Positions 26,413 to 36,446 are shown, counted from the first letter of the stretch. The stretch: 64,000 nt of DNA from Rheinheimera sediminis (GCF_004005375.1 NZ_RZUF01000014.1:62001-126000); one strand, 5' to 3'. The notes: generated from the letters alone by a model not told the origin. Numbers and translations are program-made.

Positions 26413-27282
26413 ATGCCGAAAAGCTTCCCGTGCTTCAGTATGTTGCTGATAAGTATGGCTTGCACAGCCCATGGTGCTGCCGTTCATGTACCTGTCCGGC
26501 TCGAGTTTCATCACTACGATCTGCCTACAGTGAATATGCTCAATGCTGGCCAGTATAACTCTATCAACACCGAAACCAATGTGTTGCTGTTTGAGCAATT
26601 GGTGAAGCCAATCCGACTGATTGAGGTTCCGGTTGCCCGCAGCGAGCTGATGATGAGCGGTAAAAAACCGATTTGCACTTTGGACAAAGTAAAAAACAGC
26701 AGTAGAGTTGAAAAATACCTGTTTTCCAAGCCAGTGAATTTTTATCTGGGCTACCGGCTATATCAGTTAAGTGAATCTCCTGCTTTGGCTGAGGCATTGC
26801 TTAATAGTCATGGCCAAGTAAAGAGTATTGCTGAGGTGATGCAAGCAACACCTGGTGCTCAATTGCTGGTACCGAAGTATATTTCGTTTGGTGATGTGTT
26901 GGACCAGCAGATCCGTCAATTACCTTCCAAACAGGTATCACCTTTATCAGCGCCTTTATATGATAGCCATTTTATCGGTATGTTTGCTTCAAAACGAGCT
27001 GAGTTTGCCATCGCTTACCCCACCGAAATGAGTTTGTTTTTGAGCCGAAAAAGAGGGGTGAGCGTCCGAAGTTATGCTATCGCCGATGTTCCCGAATTGA
27101 TTACTGGTCATCTGATGTGTGCTAACACTGCCAGTACCAAGGCTTTTATTCAGGCTGTAGATCGGGTGCTTGTAACACTTTATCGGGACGATCGATTTAT
27201 ACTGGCTCATACCCGCTATTTAGAGCAAGAAGATGCTTCGCAACTCAGTCGCTTAATTTCGCACTATGCGGATCAAGAGTGA
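26413..27282 (+). CDS. Exported solute-binding-like protein, function unknown
   Basis: This is a 289-residue protein with a signal peptide (CFSMLLISMACTAHGAA) and a two-lobed solute-binding-type pattern (an early VLLFEQLVKPIRLIEVPVAR segment, a middle FGDVLDQQIRQLPSK and a late DDRFILAHTRYLEQ). It looks like the distant family of periplasmic proteins related to amino-acid binding proteins that accompany signalling genes. I cannot name the ligand. Start at ATG 26413, with ACAGG upstream. A TTG at 26392 would add seven residues before the signal. Confidence 0.6.
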   Translation: MPKSFPCFSMLLISMACTAHGAAVHVPVRLEFHHYDLPTVNMLNAGQYNSINTETNVLLFEQLVKPIRLIEVPVARSELMMSGKKPICTLDKVKNSSRVEKYLFSKPVNFYLGYRLYQLSESPALAEALLNSHGQVKSIAEVMQATPGAQLLVPKYISFGDVLDQQIRQLPSKQVSPLSAPLYDSHFIGMFASKRAEFAIAYPTEMSLFLSRKRGVSVRSYAIADVPELITGHLMCANTASTKAFIQAVDRVLVTLYRDDRFILAHTRYLEQEDASQLSRLISHYADQE

Positions 27283-27292
27283 CTATAGATAT

Positions 27293-28153
27293 TTAGCGTT
27301 GTAGCCTATGCGCCTGTACTGAATTGCCAAAGAAGGTTGGGATATATAAAGTGTTTGTAGTTGGATCCCAACCAATATCTGCGGTATTCAGCTTTGACTC
27401 TCTGCTGTCCATCAACAGTTCGATGTGGCCGTCGGCATGGACGTAATACAGCAAACCAGCCCAGCAACTGACAATGAAATCGCCATTACCAACTGCTTCT
27501 ACGCCATCTGCGCGTTCAGCAAAGCCAATGGCCACTTGAGATAAAGTGCTCTGTGTTTCTGATAAAGAAATTTTCAGCAGCTTATCGCCTGCAGCTATAT
27601 ACAACTGATGGTCAAGTACTGTTAAGCCATTTGCTGCTTCTATATTGTCCAGAAAAACGCTGATAGTCTGCTGTTCCAACTGGTAGATACGGTTTTTTCT
27701 GGTATCAGAAATATAAACTGTACCCTGACTGTCTACGGCAACGTCATTCAAAAATACTGAATCCGGTACTTGAATTTTATTCAGTATTTTCGCTGAAGCT
27801 ATATCCACTACAACTACTTCGGTTATATCGGCTATATACAGTTTGCCCTGATACATTGCCATTCCTTTGGGTGCATTCAAGCCGCGTAACCAGTCCTGGT
27901 GCTTGATACTGCCATCAGTATTTAAAATCGCCACGCCGCCCAAGCCATCTGCCTCACTACCTTTACCGTCAATTTCGGAGACAAACAACAGGGTATCCTT
28001 GTTAGCTGCGTTCTGATACCAGAGCACAGACTCTGGCACACGCAGCTTGGCTGTTTGCCACTTTGGGGTCAGTGACGGTTTAACCCTTATTTCTTCTGCA
28101 GCATGTGACTGCGGCATTAAGGACAGCAATAATACAGAGAATATCAATTTCAT
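27293..28153 (-). CDS. SMP-30/gluconolactonase-like beta-propeller protein, exported
   Basis: This is a 286-residue protein with a signal peptide (LIFSVLLLSLMPQSHA) and repeated propeller-blade motifs (LNAPKGMAMYQGKLYIAD, DSVFLNDVAVDSQGTVYISDT, IEAANGLTVLDHQLYIA, GDFIVSCWAGLLYYV). The Asn/Asp residues at blade ends fit the metal site of SMP-30-type lactonases, but a binding-only role is possible. Start at ATG 28153 where the signal begins; the frame is open to 28219. A degenerate copy of its 3' end is at 19905-19988. Confidence 0.75.
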   Translation of the reverse strand: MKLIFSVLLLSLMPQSHAAEEIRVKPSLTPKWQTAKLRVPESVLWYQNAANKDTLLFVSEIDGKGSEADGLGGVAILNTDGSIKHQDWLRGLNAPKGMAMYQGKLYIADITEVVVVDIASAKILNKIQVPDSVFLNDVAVDSQGTVYISDTRKNRIYQLEQQTISVFLDNIEAANGLTVLDHQLYIAAGDKLLKISLSETQSTLSQVAIGFAERADGVEAVGNGDFIVSCWAGLLYYVHADGHIELLMDSRESKLNTADIGWDPTTNTLYIPTFFGNSVQAHRLQR

Positions 28154-28286
28154 CAGCAGTTTCCGGTTGGTGTGGATGAGAACACCATAACTCCAGTCAG
28201 GAAAAATTACCAACAGCATTCCCTGTTCAGCAGCATAGGAGAGAACGTTATTTCATCTTTGGTGATTTTGCATCAGAGTCCAAAAC

Positions 28287-31200
28287 TTAACTCTGTAACA
28301 AGGCTGCGCTTTGCTGCTCTGCCAACAATTGTTCGATGCCGCTGCTCGGGACAGCTTTGCTGAACAAATAACCTTGAGCTTCATGGCAGCCCTCGTCGGC
28401 CAAAAAATCGGCCTGGGCCGGAGTTTCAACACCTTCGGCAATTACGGTTAAGCCGAGGCTTTTACTCAGCGCTACTATGGTTTTGGCAATAGCTACGTCA
28501 TCTTTGTCGCCTGGTATATCACTGATAAACGACTTATCGATTTTCAGTTTATTTACCGGCAAGCGTTTTAAGTGGCTGAGCGATGAGTAGCCTGTACCAA
28601 AATCGTCAATGGCGATTTCAATGCCCATAGCGTACAGTACCCGCAGTTGTTCAATAGAGCTTTCACTTTGCTGCATAATGAAAGTTTCTGTTACTTCCAG
28701 TGCTATATGCTTGGTCTGCAGCTTGTATTCTGCCAGTGCACAAGTCACTTGCTGCACCAGATGGCCGCTATAAAGCTGAGGGCCTGCAATATTAATTGCA
28801 ACCCGTCCGACATTCAGGCCTTTATCCAGCCAGACTCTGGCCTGGCGTGTGGCTTCATTCAATACCCAGAGTCCTATTGGTAGGATCAAGCCGGATTCTT
28901 CAGCCACAGGGATCATTTTATCTGGTGGCACAGTACCTAGTATGTCGTTGTGCCAGCGCAGTAAGGCTTCTACTCCAACTATCTGTTTTGACTGCAGATC
29001 ATACTGCGGCTGATACACCAGTCTGAGTTCATTTCTGGTAATAGCCAACCGCAGCTGATTTTCTAACTGGGCACGTTCCAGTACTGCATCGGCCATTGCT
29101 TTGTTATAAAAACGGCAGGAATTGCGGCCATGTTGCTTGGCTTTATACATAGCAATGTCGGCATTGCGCAGTAAATCCTGGACTTGCCTGCCATCTTGCG
29201 GGTAAAAGCAGATGCCAATACTGGCCGACAAATTAATGCGCTGACCACTCAGCACTATAGGTTGTTCAATTTGCTTTAAAATAGTGCGGCCAATGTCTTC
29301 TGCCTCGGTTGTATTCAAATCAGCACTGAGCAATAACACAAATTCATCACCGCCGACCCGGGCTATAGTACTGGCGCCTGTAGCCAGTGCAGTCAGGTGC
29401 CGGCCAATAATTTCCAGTACTTTATCGCCTTCTATATGACCAAGGGTATCATTGATAATTTTGAAGTTATCCAAATCCAGATACATCACAGCAAAACTAT
29501 GGCTGGCTTGCTGAGCTTGATCAATTTTTTGCGCCAATTGCTCCATCAGAAAGCGTCTGTTGGGTAAACCTGTCAGAGCGTCGTGATAGGCCAGATGGTA
29601 AATTTCCTGCTGCGACTGCTTCAACTGGCTGATATCAGAAAATACAGAGACATAATGACTTAAAATTCCGTTGTTATCTCTCACCGCTGTAATGGTTTGC
29701 CAGACAGAAAGCTCCTTGCCGTTTTTCTTGCGGTGGCGCAGTTCGCCTTGCCAGACTCCGCTGTTACTCAGCTTCAGTCTGATGTCGTGATACACCAAAG
29801 GTTGCAATTCTTCTGACGCCAGAACAGCTGGAGTCTGGCCTGCCACTTCTTCTTTACTGTAGCCGGTGCTTTGGCAGAACGATTGATTGACATCGATAAT
29901 ACGACTCTGGGCGTCTGTGATCATCACTCCTTCCGCGCAGCTTTCAAATACACTGGCTGCCAATTTTAATGAGGCTTCAGAGATTTTTTGTGCTGAAACA
30001 TCGTTAAAGCTGACAAAAAGCTTGGTGTTACTGCTGTCTGAGGGGTCTGGTAGTGGCACTATATCCACAGCCAGCCAAACAAGCTGCTGGTTGTGCCGCG
30101 TTATTCCGCGCAGTAAGATATTTTTCTGCGGTTGGCTGTCGGTAAAAGCCTGCCTGATTAAGTCTGAATAGCTGACTGCAGCTGAACATTCGCAATGGCT
30201 AAACCATAGATCCAGCGCGAACTTTTGGTGCATCACTTCTGCACTGTTTTTACCCAGAATACTCAGAGCTGCAGCGTTGACATCCACCAGCTCCTGCTCT
30301 GTGTTGTACACCAGTACACCTTGGGTGATTTCTTCAAACAGCAGCCGGTATTTTTGTTCACTTTGGCGGATTTTTAGTTCGTTCTTCGTGCGTTCTGTAA
30401 TATCACGCGCCACACCCAACACGCCCAGTAGTTCGCCACTACTGTGGTCGTATATCGGCGTTTTAATGGTTTCCAGCAGTTCTGTATGTCCATCGCTGGC
30501 AAAACAGACCTGTTCTTCAATCACTAGAGGACCGCCTTGTAGTATGGCCTGACGGTCATGGGTTCGGAAGATGAAAGCCAGTTCTTTGCTGACAAAATCT
30601 TCATCGGTTTTGCCCCGGATCTGATGCTCTTTTGCGGCATATAAATCTTCAAATCTTTTATTGCAGCTTAAATACCTGCCATGGGCATTTTTTATCCAGA
30701 CCAGATCTGGCAGTGTGTTCATCAATAATTCCAGAAAGCTGGATTTTTCGCTGAGGTTATCGCTTAAGCGTTTCATCAGCAGGTTTTGTTTCGCCAGATA
30801 CAGGGTTGATAAGGCTAAGATAACAATCAGTGAGATAATAAAGCTAAATTCCAGTTTATATTGGCTGAACAGCGACACCGGGCTATTGCGGATTTGATAG
30901 CCCTCTGGCAGCGCTCCGCTGCCGATCCCAAAGCGCCTGAGTTGCGGGTAGTCAAAAATGGCAAGGTTTGGGCTTTCCAGCACCAACGCAACATCTGTAT
31001 CTGTGGCACCGCTCAGTAGTTGTTTTGCCATTAAACCAGCCTGTCTGGCCTGTTCATAATGGCTGATTACATAACCGCCCAGCACACCACTGCCGATACC
31101 ATGCTCCCAGAAATGGAAGACTGGCACCTGGGTCAGCTCTGTGATCAGCGCCAGACTTTCAGCAAAGGATTTTTCTTTGGTGTTTTTATCATGGTAGGCC

Positions 31201-31880
31201 GACAGCAGCAGGATCATATCCTTTTTCCCCAGTTGTGCCAGCTTGCTGCTGAATTCATCCCAGCTTAGATCTGACAAATTCTGCGTGATAAAACTCAGCT
31301 GAGGGAATTGCGGCTTTAGCAACAGCATTGAATGCAAATCGGCCTGGCCGCTAATGCTTGGGTCGACAATCAAATGTACTCTGGTGCGTTCGGGAAATAA
31401 TTTGTTGGCCAGTTCGAGTGTTTCGCCAAAAGACGCTGCTTCTACTACGCCTGTGACGTCGGGCCGCCGACTGGCTTGTTCTGCTGTGGCAATATCATTG
31501 ACACCAAGAAAAACCAAAGGAGCGACAGCAAAAAGTTCTGCTTTATGCCGCAGCGCAAAATGAAGCGCATCGTCATCTGCTGTGATCACCAGATCATAAG
31601 GCGGGCGGTCTTGGTATTTATGCCGCAGCAGCTGGAAACTCAGGTTCTGGCTTTGTTGGTCCCATAACCTTTTACTATCAAGAAACTCCTGGTCGATCAC
31701 CGGCAAATTGGAGCCAAAAGCCGACAATACCCCAGCCAGAATTTTTCCTGAGGTAGGAAAAGATGGGTCATAGGAGTACAAAATTAACACCCGTTTGGTA
31801 TTGAGTTCTAGCTCGCTGCTGGCATGCACAGGGCTCAGACACAATAGCAATAACAGAGCTGATACTATTTTTCTGCACAT
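28287..31880 (-). CDS. Sensor PAS-GGDEF-EAL protein with periplasmic ABC-type substrate-binding domain
   Basis: This is a 1197-residue c-di-GMP turnover protein. Order: signal peptide (about 1-21); a periplasmic substrate-binding-like domain (about 30-320; KRVLILYSYDPSFPTSGKI, LVFLGVNDIATAEQASRRPDVTG split over this region); a membrane helix (FSFIISLIVILALSTLYLA). Three PAS domains follow, one with CNKRFEDLY and one with DVNQSFCQSTGYSKEE. A GGDEF domain has GGDEF at residues 843-847, and the EAL domain has its EALLRW motif from residue 971. Both active-site signatures are intact, so it could make or break c-di-GMP. Start at ATG 31880 (signal peptide); it lies 67 nt after the GGDEF gene upstream on the same strand and is probably co-transcribed. 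Confidence 0.9.
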   Translation of the reverse strand: MCRKIVSALLLLLCLSPVHASSELELNTKRVLILYSYDPSFPTSGKILAGVLSAFGSNLPVIDQEFLDSKRLWDQQSQNLSFQLLRHKYQDRPPYDLVITADDDALHFALRHKAELFAVAPLVFLGVNDIATAEQASRRPDVTGVVEAASFGETLELANKLFPERTRVHLIVDPSISGQADLHSMLLLKPQFPQLSFITQNLSDLSWDEFSSKLAQLGKKDMILLLSAYHDKNTKEKSFAESLALITELTQVPVFHFWEHGIGSGVLGGYVISHYEQARQAGLMAKQLLSGATDTDVALVLESPNLAIFDYPQLRRFGIGSGALPEGYQIRNSPVSLFSQYKLEFSFIISLIVILALSTLYLAKQNLLMKRLSDNLSEKSSFLELLMNTLPDLVWIKNAHGRYLSCNKRFEDLYAAKEHQIRGKTDEDFVSKELAFIFRTHDRQAILQGGPLVIEEQVCFASDGHTELLETIKTPIYDHSSGELLGVLGVARDITERTKNELKIRQSEQKYRLLFEEITQGVLVYNTEQELVDVNAAALSILGKNSAEVMHQKFALDLWFSHCECSAAVSYSDLIRQAFTDSQPQKNILLRGITRHNQQLVWLAVDIVPLPDPSDSSNTKLFVSFNDVSAQKISEASLKLAASVFESCAEGVMITDAQSRIIDVNQSFCQSTGYSKEEVAGQTPAVLASEELQPLVYHDIRLKLSNSGVWQGELRHRKKNGKELSVWQTITAVRDNNGILSHYVSVFSDISQLKQSQQEIYHLAYHDALTGLPNRRFLMEQLAQKIDQAQQASHSFAVMYLDLDNFKIINDTLGHIEGDKVLEIIGRHLTALATGASTIARVGGDEFVLLLSADLNTTEAEDIGRTILKQIEQPIVLSGQRINLSASIGICFYPQDGRQVQDLLRNADIAMYKAKQHGRNSCRFYNKAMADAVLERAQLENQLRLAITRNELRLVYQPQYDLQSKQIVGVEALLRWHNDILGTVPPDKMIPVAEESGLILPIGLWVLNEATRQARVWLDKGLNVGRVAINIAGPQLYSGHLVQQVTCALAEYKLQTKHIALEVTETFIMQQSESSIEQLRVLYAMGIEIAIDDFGTGYSSLSHLKRLPVNKLKIDKSFISDIPGDKDDVAIAKTIVALSKSLGLTVIAEGVETPAQADFLADEGCHEAQGYLFSKAVPSSGIEQLLAEQQSAALLQS

Positions 31881-31947
31881 AATCAAGGGTCTGATACTGT
31901 TTGGCCTCAGTATAGCAGCAGTATTGCAACTCACTATCTGGGCCTTG

Positions 31948-32847
31948 CTACTCTGACCACTGAATTTGATCCCGCCCCGCGTTTTTGGCTTTATACAAGG
32001 ATTGGTCAGCTCTGTGCATCAGATGTTCAGGTGCTTCACCTGGTGTTCGTTTGCCTGCGCCAATACTGATAGTGAGTGGGCGCTGGTTGTCCGGTCGGAT
32101 GGTGCGGCTTTGCTGCAGCAGTTGTTGCAATAATACATCCACCTGCAGCTGCTCGTCATAAAATAGCCAGCCAAACTCCTCGCCACCCAGTCGCGCTGCC
32201 AAGGCGCCTTCTGGTGTCAGACTTTGCAGCAAAGCGGCAAATTGGATCAACACCTGGTCACCGGCGTCATGGCCAAACTCATCATTAATTTTTTTAAAAT
32301 GGTCCAGATCGATTAAAGCAATACTAAACTGAGCTGTGCCAATCTGATCCAGTGTTTGCCTGAACTGACGGCGATTGGGTAAGGAGGTTAGCTCATCTGA
32401 GGCTGATTGCTGTTTTACCAGGTTGTAGAGATCGCATAGATAGTACATGGTCTGCAATGTACCTGTTGCGAACAGAATCATGCCAAGCGTCCGGAACGAA
32501 TCCTCAAAGTAAATCCCCAGCCAGATGGGTTGCCACAGTACTTCATCCAGCACATCAAGTACGGCGGCAAGCAGCCATAAGCCAAAGCCGGTACTGAGGA
32601 TCCAATAGGTGTGCATCTGCATATGCGCACATTGCACAGTCCACAGCATAAACAGCACAATCAATAGCGTAATCAGGTCAAAAGCGAAACCAGAGCCATT
32701 AAAAAACTCCTCATTGAAGGGAATCAGCCAAAAACTGGCAGCAATCGATGCTGCACAGCAACTCAGAATAAAGCTGAAATACCACAACCGGTATTTTGGA
32801 AACGTTTTGATCTGAGGCAGCGCTAAAATCAGACGTGGTGTTTTCAT
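31948..32847 (-). CDS. Membrane diguanylate cyclase (GGDEF)
   Basis: This is a 299-residue protein. About 150 N-terminal residues hold five hydrophobic helices (for example YFSFILSCCAASIAASFWLI and FDLITLLIVLFMLWTV), then comes a GGDEF domain with GGEEF at residues 221-225. The synthase motif is intact; no RxxD inhibition site is obvious at the usual spacing. It starts at ATG 32847 with GAGG upstream; a TTG at 32862 is less likely. It precedes the large GGDEF-EAL gene, suggesting paired control of c-di-GMP. Confidence 0.88.
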   Translation of the reverse strand: MKTPRLILALPQIKTFPKYRLWYFSFILSCCAASIAASFWLIPFNEEFFNGSGFAFDLITLLIVLFMLWTVQCAHMQMHTYWILSTGFGLWLLAAVLDVLDEVLWQPIWLGIYFEDSFRTLGMILFATGTLQTMYYLCDLYNLVKQQSASDELTSLPNRRQFRQTLDQIGTAQFSIALIDLDHFKKINDEFGHDAGDQVLIQFAALLQSLTPEGALAARLGGEEFGWLFYDEQLQVDVLLQQLLQQSRTIRPDNQRPLTISIGAGKRTPGEAPEHLMHRADQSLYKAKNAGRDQIQWSE

Positions 32848-32984
32848 TGTGATATGCCTCAACTACAGCCATATATACAGACAATAGGCGTCTTTGCGCT
32901 GGAATCACATCCTAGTACAGCTAATCTCTACAATTCAATCGGATTTTTTCAATTCTGCCGGGTTTAAATCAGGCTCTTGCTCTG

Positions 32985-33090
32985 TAGCCAAGTCATTTAG
33001 GTTGAGACCCCAGCAGCATAGTCAAGCTATGTGGCCGGGGGGGATGGTGGAGTTAACAAAGCTGCAGTGTCAAGGACTTGGGGGAGAATC
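32985..33090. repeat. Dispersed palindromic repeat (family B, copy 2), overlapping the SDR stop
   Basis: Blocks gagacccc, ctatgtggccggg, atggtgga, aacaaagctgca and aaggact follow the same order as in 41288-41418. The SDR gene ends at 33070 inside this element, so its last residues and stop codon come from the repeat. Confidence 0.65.
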
Positions 33091-33888
33091 GCTCTTGATC
33101 CTTTGAATAAACTTCTTCCGGCCCGCTTCACCTAGACGTTCCAGCACAGGGTAGAGCTTAGCCAGCAGGCCAGGCCAGGCGCCCGCTATGCGGCCTGTCA
33201 GTCCTTCCGACCAGGGTACATAGACTTCCAGTCGTGGTTTGGCGATGGCAGCCAAAAACGCCTGTACCACATCGGCAGTGCTGACGGGCTCACCCACAAA
33301 ATTTAACGCCGAACCGCCATGCAAAGCTTCGTGTCGCAGCATAGGGGTATCAACGCCTGCCGGATAAATACCGGTCACATGAACGCCTTTACTGCTCAGC
33401 TCGTCCCGCAGTGCCCAGAGTAAACCCCTTAAGCCAAATTTAGAGGCGGAATAGGCGGCTGAGCCCTTCAGTGACACTATGCCGCCCATCGACACTGTAG
33501 CCAGTATATGGCCTTTGCCTGCCAGACTCATGCGCTGCGCCAGACTTTGGATCATCACGGCAGCTGAAACCAGATTCACTTCCAACTGACTGGTCAATGC
33601 TTGCCTGTTGATCTGTGTCAGTTCACCAATCACCAGCATACCAGCGTTGATAATAGCCAGATCAAAATCATAGCTTGCCAGGATCTGATCACAAAACGCA
33701 GCTACTTGTTCTTTGTTCGTTTGGTCCAGCGGATAAATTTGGCTCGCTGGATATAGTTTTTCCATCAACGCCAGCTGGCGTGCATCTCGGTCTACCAGCA
33801 ACAACTGGTAGCCTTGTTCAGTCAGGCATTTGGCCAGTTCCTGACCTATACCGCCGGCGGCACCGGTGATTAATGCGGTTTTTCTCAT
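33070..33888 (-). CDS. Short-chain dehydrogenase/reductase
   Basis: This is a 272-residue classical SDR using NAD(P)H. Seen: the cofactor motif TGAAGGIG near residue 8, NAGML near residue 81, a catalytic Ser in VSMGG, and the YSASK Tyr/Lys pair near residue 148. The Asp in VDRDARQ at the end of the second strand favours NAD over NADP. It is last in an operon after fadL-like and flavin-monooxygenase genes (51-nt gap), so it probably oxidises or reduces an alcohol/ketone in the same pathway. The C-terminus reads into a repeat element. Confidence 0.88.
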   Translation of the reverse strand: MRKTALITGAAGGIGQELAKCLTEQGYQLLLVDRDARQLALMEKLYPASQIYPLDQTNKEQVAAFCDQILASYDFDLAIINAGMLVIGELTQINRQALTSQLEVNLVSAAVMIQSLAQRMSLAGKGHILATVSMGGIVSLKGSAAYSASKFGLRGLLWALRDELSSKGVHVTGIYPAGVDTPMLRHEALHGGSALNFVGEPVSTADVVQAFLAAIAKPRLEVYVPWSEGLTGRIAGAWPGLLAKLYPVLERLGEAGRKKFIQRIKSDSPPSP

Positions 33889-33939
33889 ACTTTTCCTCTG
33901 TGGCTCAGGTGCCAGCGTTGTGCCAAGTTCATCGACTGG

Positions 33940-35310
33940 TTAGCCGGAATGAGCCAGAGATGCGCTGCGCGCTGTTGTGGCTGCTTGCTGTAGCACGGCC
34001 GGATGTTCGGTAGGCAGAGTCCAGCCCATGGTCCGGTATATTTTTTTCAAGTAGTTTTGCCAGGTTTTACTGTCAAAATAGGCGGCATGACGGTCGGATT
34101 TGACGAAGTCGATGCCTCCGGTCAGGTCCGGTTCATCGCGTTGGATCATCTCTGCCAGCCATTTTGCCTGCGGTTTGCCCTGCAGTTGGTCATTCAGGTG
34201 GTTGGCAATAGCGAAGGCCATCAGATCAAAGAGTTTAAAAGCGCCAGAGTTGGTTTCAATAAAACTGGGAGCCAGCAGGTTTTTATGCTCGCGTGAAAAC
34301 AGTTGCAGATACATATTGGGCCGGCCGCCTTCATATCTGAAGTAATCTCTGGCGTAGGGCTGCACCTGATTGTAGCCAGTGGCCAGCAGTATCATATCCA
34401 GCTCTTCTCTGCTGCCGTCTTTAAACAGCACAGAGCGTCCTTCCAGCCGCTCTACATCTGGTTTGGCAATCAAATCACCGTGTTGCATGTAATACAGCAC
34501 TTGTGTGTTCAGAATAGGGTGCGATTCCAGCAGCTTGTGATCTGCTTTTGGTAATCCTAAGCGAGTGATATCGCCGACGTAAAACCGCAGCAGCCCGCCC
34601 AGCACCATACGCTGCATCCAGAGGGGGAGCTGTGGACCCGAGGCAGCAAACACATCGGTAGGAACGCCACAAATATGTTTAGGAACAAAATGGTAACCAC
34701 GGCGAACCGATAAAAAAGCTTTGTCGGCATGAGTGGCCGCGTCACAGGCAATATCTACCCCTGAATTCCCTGCGCCTATCACCATCACTCGTTTACCTTT
34801 AAATTCATCAGGGCTGCGATAGGTGCTGGAGTGGCGGATTTCGCCGCTGAATTCTCCAGCAAACTTTGGCAGGCGCGGAAACCAGTTCGAGCCTGTCGCG
34901 CAAACCACGGCCAGGTAATTTTTACTTTCGCCTGTGCTTAGCTTCACTTGCCAGCTGTCATCCTGCAGTTTTTCAATATCCACCACTTTGGTTTGAAAGC
35001 TGATCTTATCCCGCAACTGCCACTGGTCGGCAAAGGCATGAATATACTGCAGAATTTGCTGGTGTGACGGATAGTCAGGGTACTGTTCCGGCATTGGCAA
35101 ACCATCAAAGCCTGACATGGTTTTTGATGAGATAAAGTGGGCACTGTCGTACATAGGCGAGCCTTGTTGCTTTATGTCCCACAGGCCACCCACATCGCTG
35201 TGGGCGTCGTACTGATCGTAGCTTAAGCCCATCACCACACAGGCTCTGGCCATAGCAAGGCCAGCCGGGCCAGCTCCAATAATGCAAACTTTAGGTAATG
35301 CTGAATTCAT
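33940..35310 (-). CDS. Flavin-containing monooxygenase (FMO / Baeyer-Villiger type)
   Basis: This is a 456-residue FAD- and NADPH-dependent monooxygenase. Visible motifs: FAD-binding GAGPAG at about residue 12; the FMO fingerprint F-x-G-x-x-x-H-x-x-x-Y (FSGEIRHSSTY) near residue 153; NADPH-binding GAGNSG; and the late LATGYN motif. Such enzymes insert oxygen into ketones, amines or sulfides. With a FadL channel upstream and an SDR downstream, a hydrophobic ketone/alcohol route is the most economical reading, but the substrate is not evident. An AGGAG site precedes the ATG. Confidence 0.88.
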   Translation of the reverse strand: MNSALPKVCIIGAGPAGLAMARACVVMGLSYDQYDAHSDVGGLWDIKQQGSPMYDSAHFISSKTMSGFDGLPMPEQYPDYPSHQQILQYIHAFADQWQLRDKISFQTKVVDIEKLQDDSWQVKLSTGESKNYLAVVCATGSNWFPRLPKFAGEFSGEIRHSSTYRSPDEFKGKRVMVIGAGNSGVDIACDAATHADKAFLSVRRGYHFVPKHICGVPTDVFAASGPQLPLWMQRMVLGGLLRFYVGDITRLGLPKADHKLLESHPILNTQVLYYMQHGDLIAKPDVERLEGRSVLFKDGSREELDMILLATGYNQVQPYARDYFRYEGGRPNMYLQLFSREHKNLLAPSFIETNSGAFKLFDLMAFAIANHLNDQLQGKPQAKWLAEMIQRDEPDLTGGIDFVKSDRHAAYFDSKTWQNYLKKIYRTMGWTLPTEHPAVLQQAATTARSASLAHSG

Positions 35311-35324
35311 AGCTGTGCTCCTGG

Positions 35325-36446
35325 TTAAAATTTGTAGCCCATTTTCAGTTCAACAGCCGTCAGGCTGTTGTCTCTGAATTGTCCTGTTACTGTGTCTGCA
35401 CTGACAGGATCGGTATCCCGCAGTTGGTAATAGCCAGCGCTCAGACTCAGGCGGACTGGTCCGCTGTTGTACACTGAGCCCAAGCCAAAGCTGGTAAAAC
35501 CGTTTACCGGGCCCAGTGCTGATCCGTATCTGTTGCGTTCATCTTCAAACGCCAGCGTGCTGGCAAGGGTCAGTTCAGTCGTTAGCTGATAGGCAACGCC
35601 GAGCATATAGGTGCTGATATCGTTCGGATAACCGGCTAAAGGTTCGCCTGTTAGTTCACTAAAAGTACTGGGGGATAGCTCAAAAGCCGACCAGTCCACC
35701 CAGCGCACCAGACCAAACAGCAATGTGTTTTCTGCAATACCGGTCTGGAAATCCAGATTGACGGACTGTGGTGTTTTGAAGTGGGCGTCATTCTGAATGG
35801 TCACTGGCCCGCCCAATGCTTCGGGTAAACGTTCTGTGGTCGCACTGGCATAGCTGATTTCAGCGTGATAGGTCAGTGCAATTCGCAGTGCAATTTCGGG
35901 CAGTTCATAGGATGCACCTGCTGCGTAGCCCAAGCCTGTTTCACGATCTATCTTCAACTGGTAACCGGAAAATACGTCAGCTGCCAGACCGCCCAAGGTA
36001 ACGTCGGCGTTGAGCCACTGCACTTTGGGACCTGCATACAAGCTCCAGTGGGGATTGAATTTATAGCGCAGCAGTGCGGTGGTCGCGGTGCTGTCTACTC
36101 GGGCGGCAGTACCGGCATACAGGGGCGACGCCTGGCTATAATTGACCGTAATGCCAAACGGCTGATCGACCAGCAAGGCAGCGGACCAGTCCGGTGTCAG
36201 CTGCAGTTTCACGCCCAGAGTGCCCATGCCATAGGACGGTGCAACGTCGCCAGTATTGACTCCGAGCAGGTCCGTTCCCTCCACATCAACCCAGACTTTA
36301 GCCCAGCCCAGTTCGGCATAGTTGCTGTCTTCAAACAGCAATTGAATGCCTTGATTACTTTGCTCTAAAGCTCCGGCAAAAGCCATGTTGCTTGCCAGCA
36401 TAGATGCAGCAGCGCCGAGCCAATGTTTCGGCAATCGCTTCTTCAT
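35325..36446 (-). CDS. FadL/OmpP1-family outer-membrane channel for hydrophobic compounds
   Basis: This is a 373-residue outer-membrane beta-barrel of the FadL family, which passes long-chain fatty acids or aromatic/alkane hydrocarbons across the outer membrane. A signal peptide ends at about AFAGA. The mature N-terminus has ALEQSNQGIQLLFEDSNYAELG, and the barrel ends with VELKMGYKF (terminal Phe). It is first in the operon, 15 nt before the monooxygenase gene, with a strong AAGGAG site. Confidence 0.87.
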   Translation of the reverse strand: MKKRLPKHWLGAAASMLASNMAFAGALEQSNQGIQLLFEDSNYAELGWAKVWVDVEGTDLLGVNTGDVAPSYGMGTLGVKLQLTPDWSAALLVDQPFGITVNYSQASPLYAGTAARVDSTATTALLRYKFNPHWSLYAGPKVQWLNADVTLGGLAADVFSGYQLKIDRETGLGYAAGASYELPEIALRIALTYHAEISYASATTERLPEALGGPVTIQNDAHFKTPQSVNLDFQTGIAENTLLFGLVRWVDWSAFELSPSTFSELTGEPLAGYPNDISTYMLGVAYQLTTELTLASTLAFEDERNRYGSALGPVNGFTSFGLGSVYNSGPVRLSLSAGYYQLRDTDPVSADTVTGQFRDNSLTAVELKMGYKF

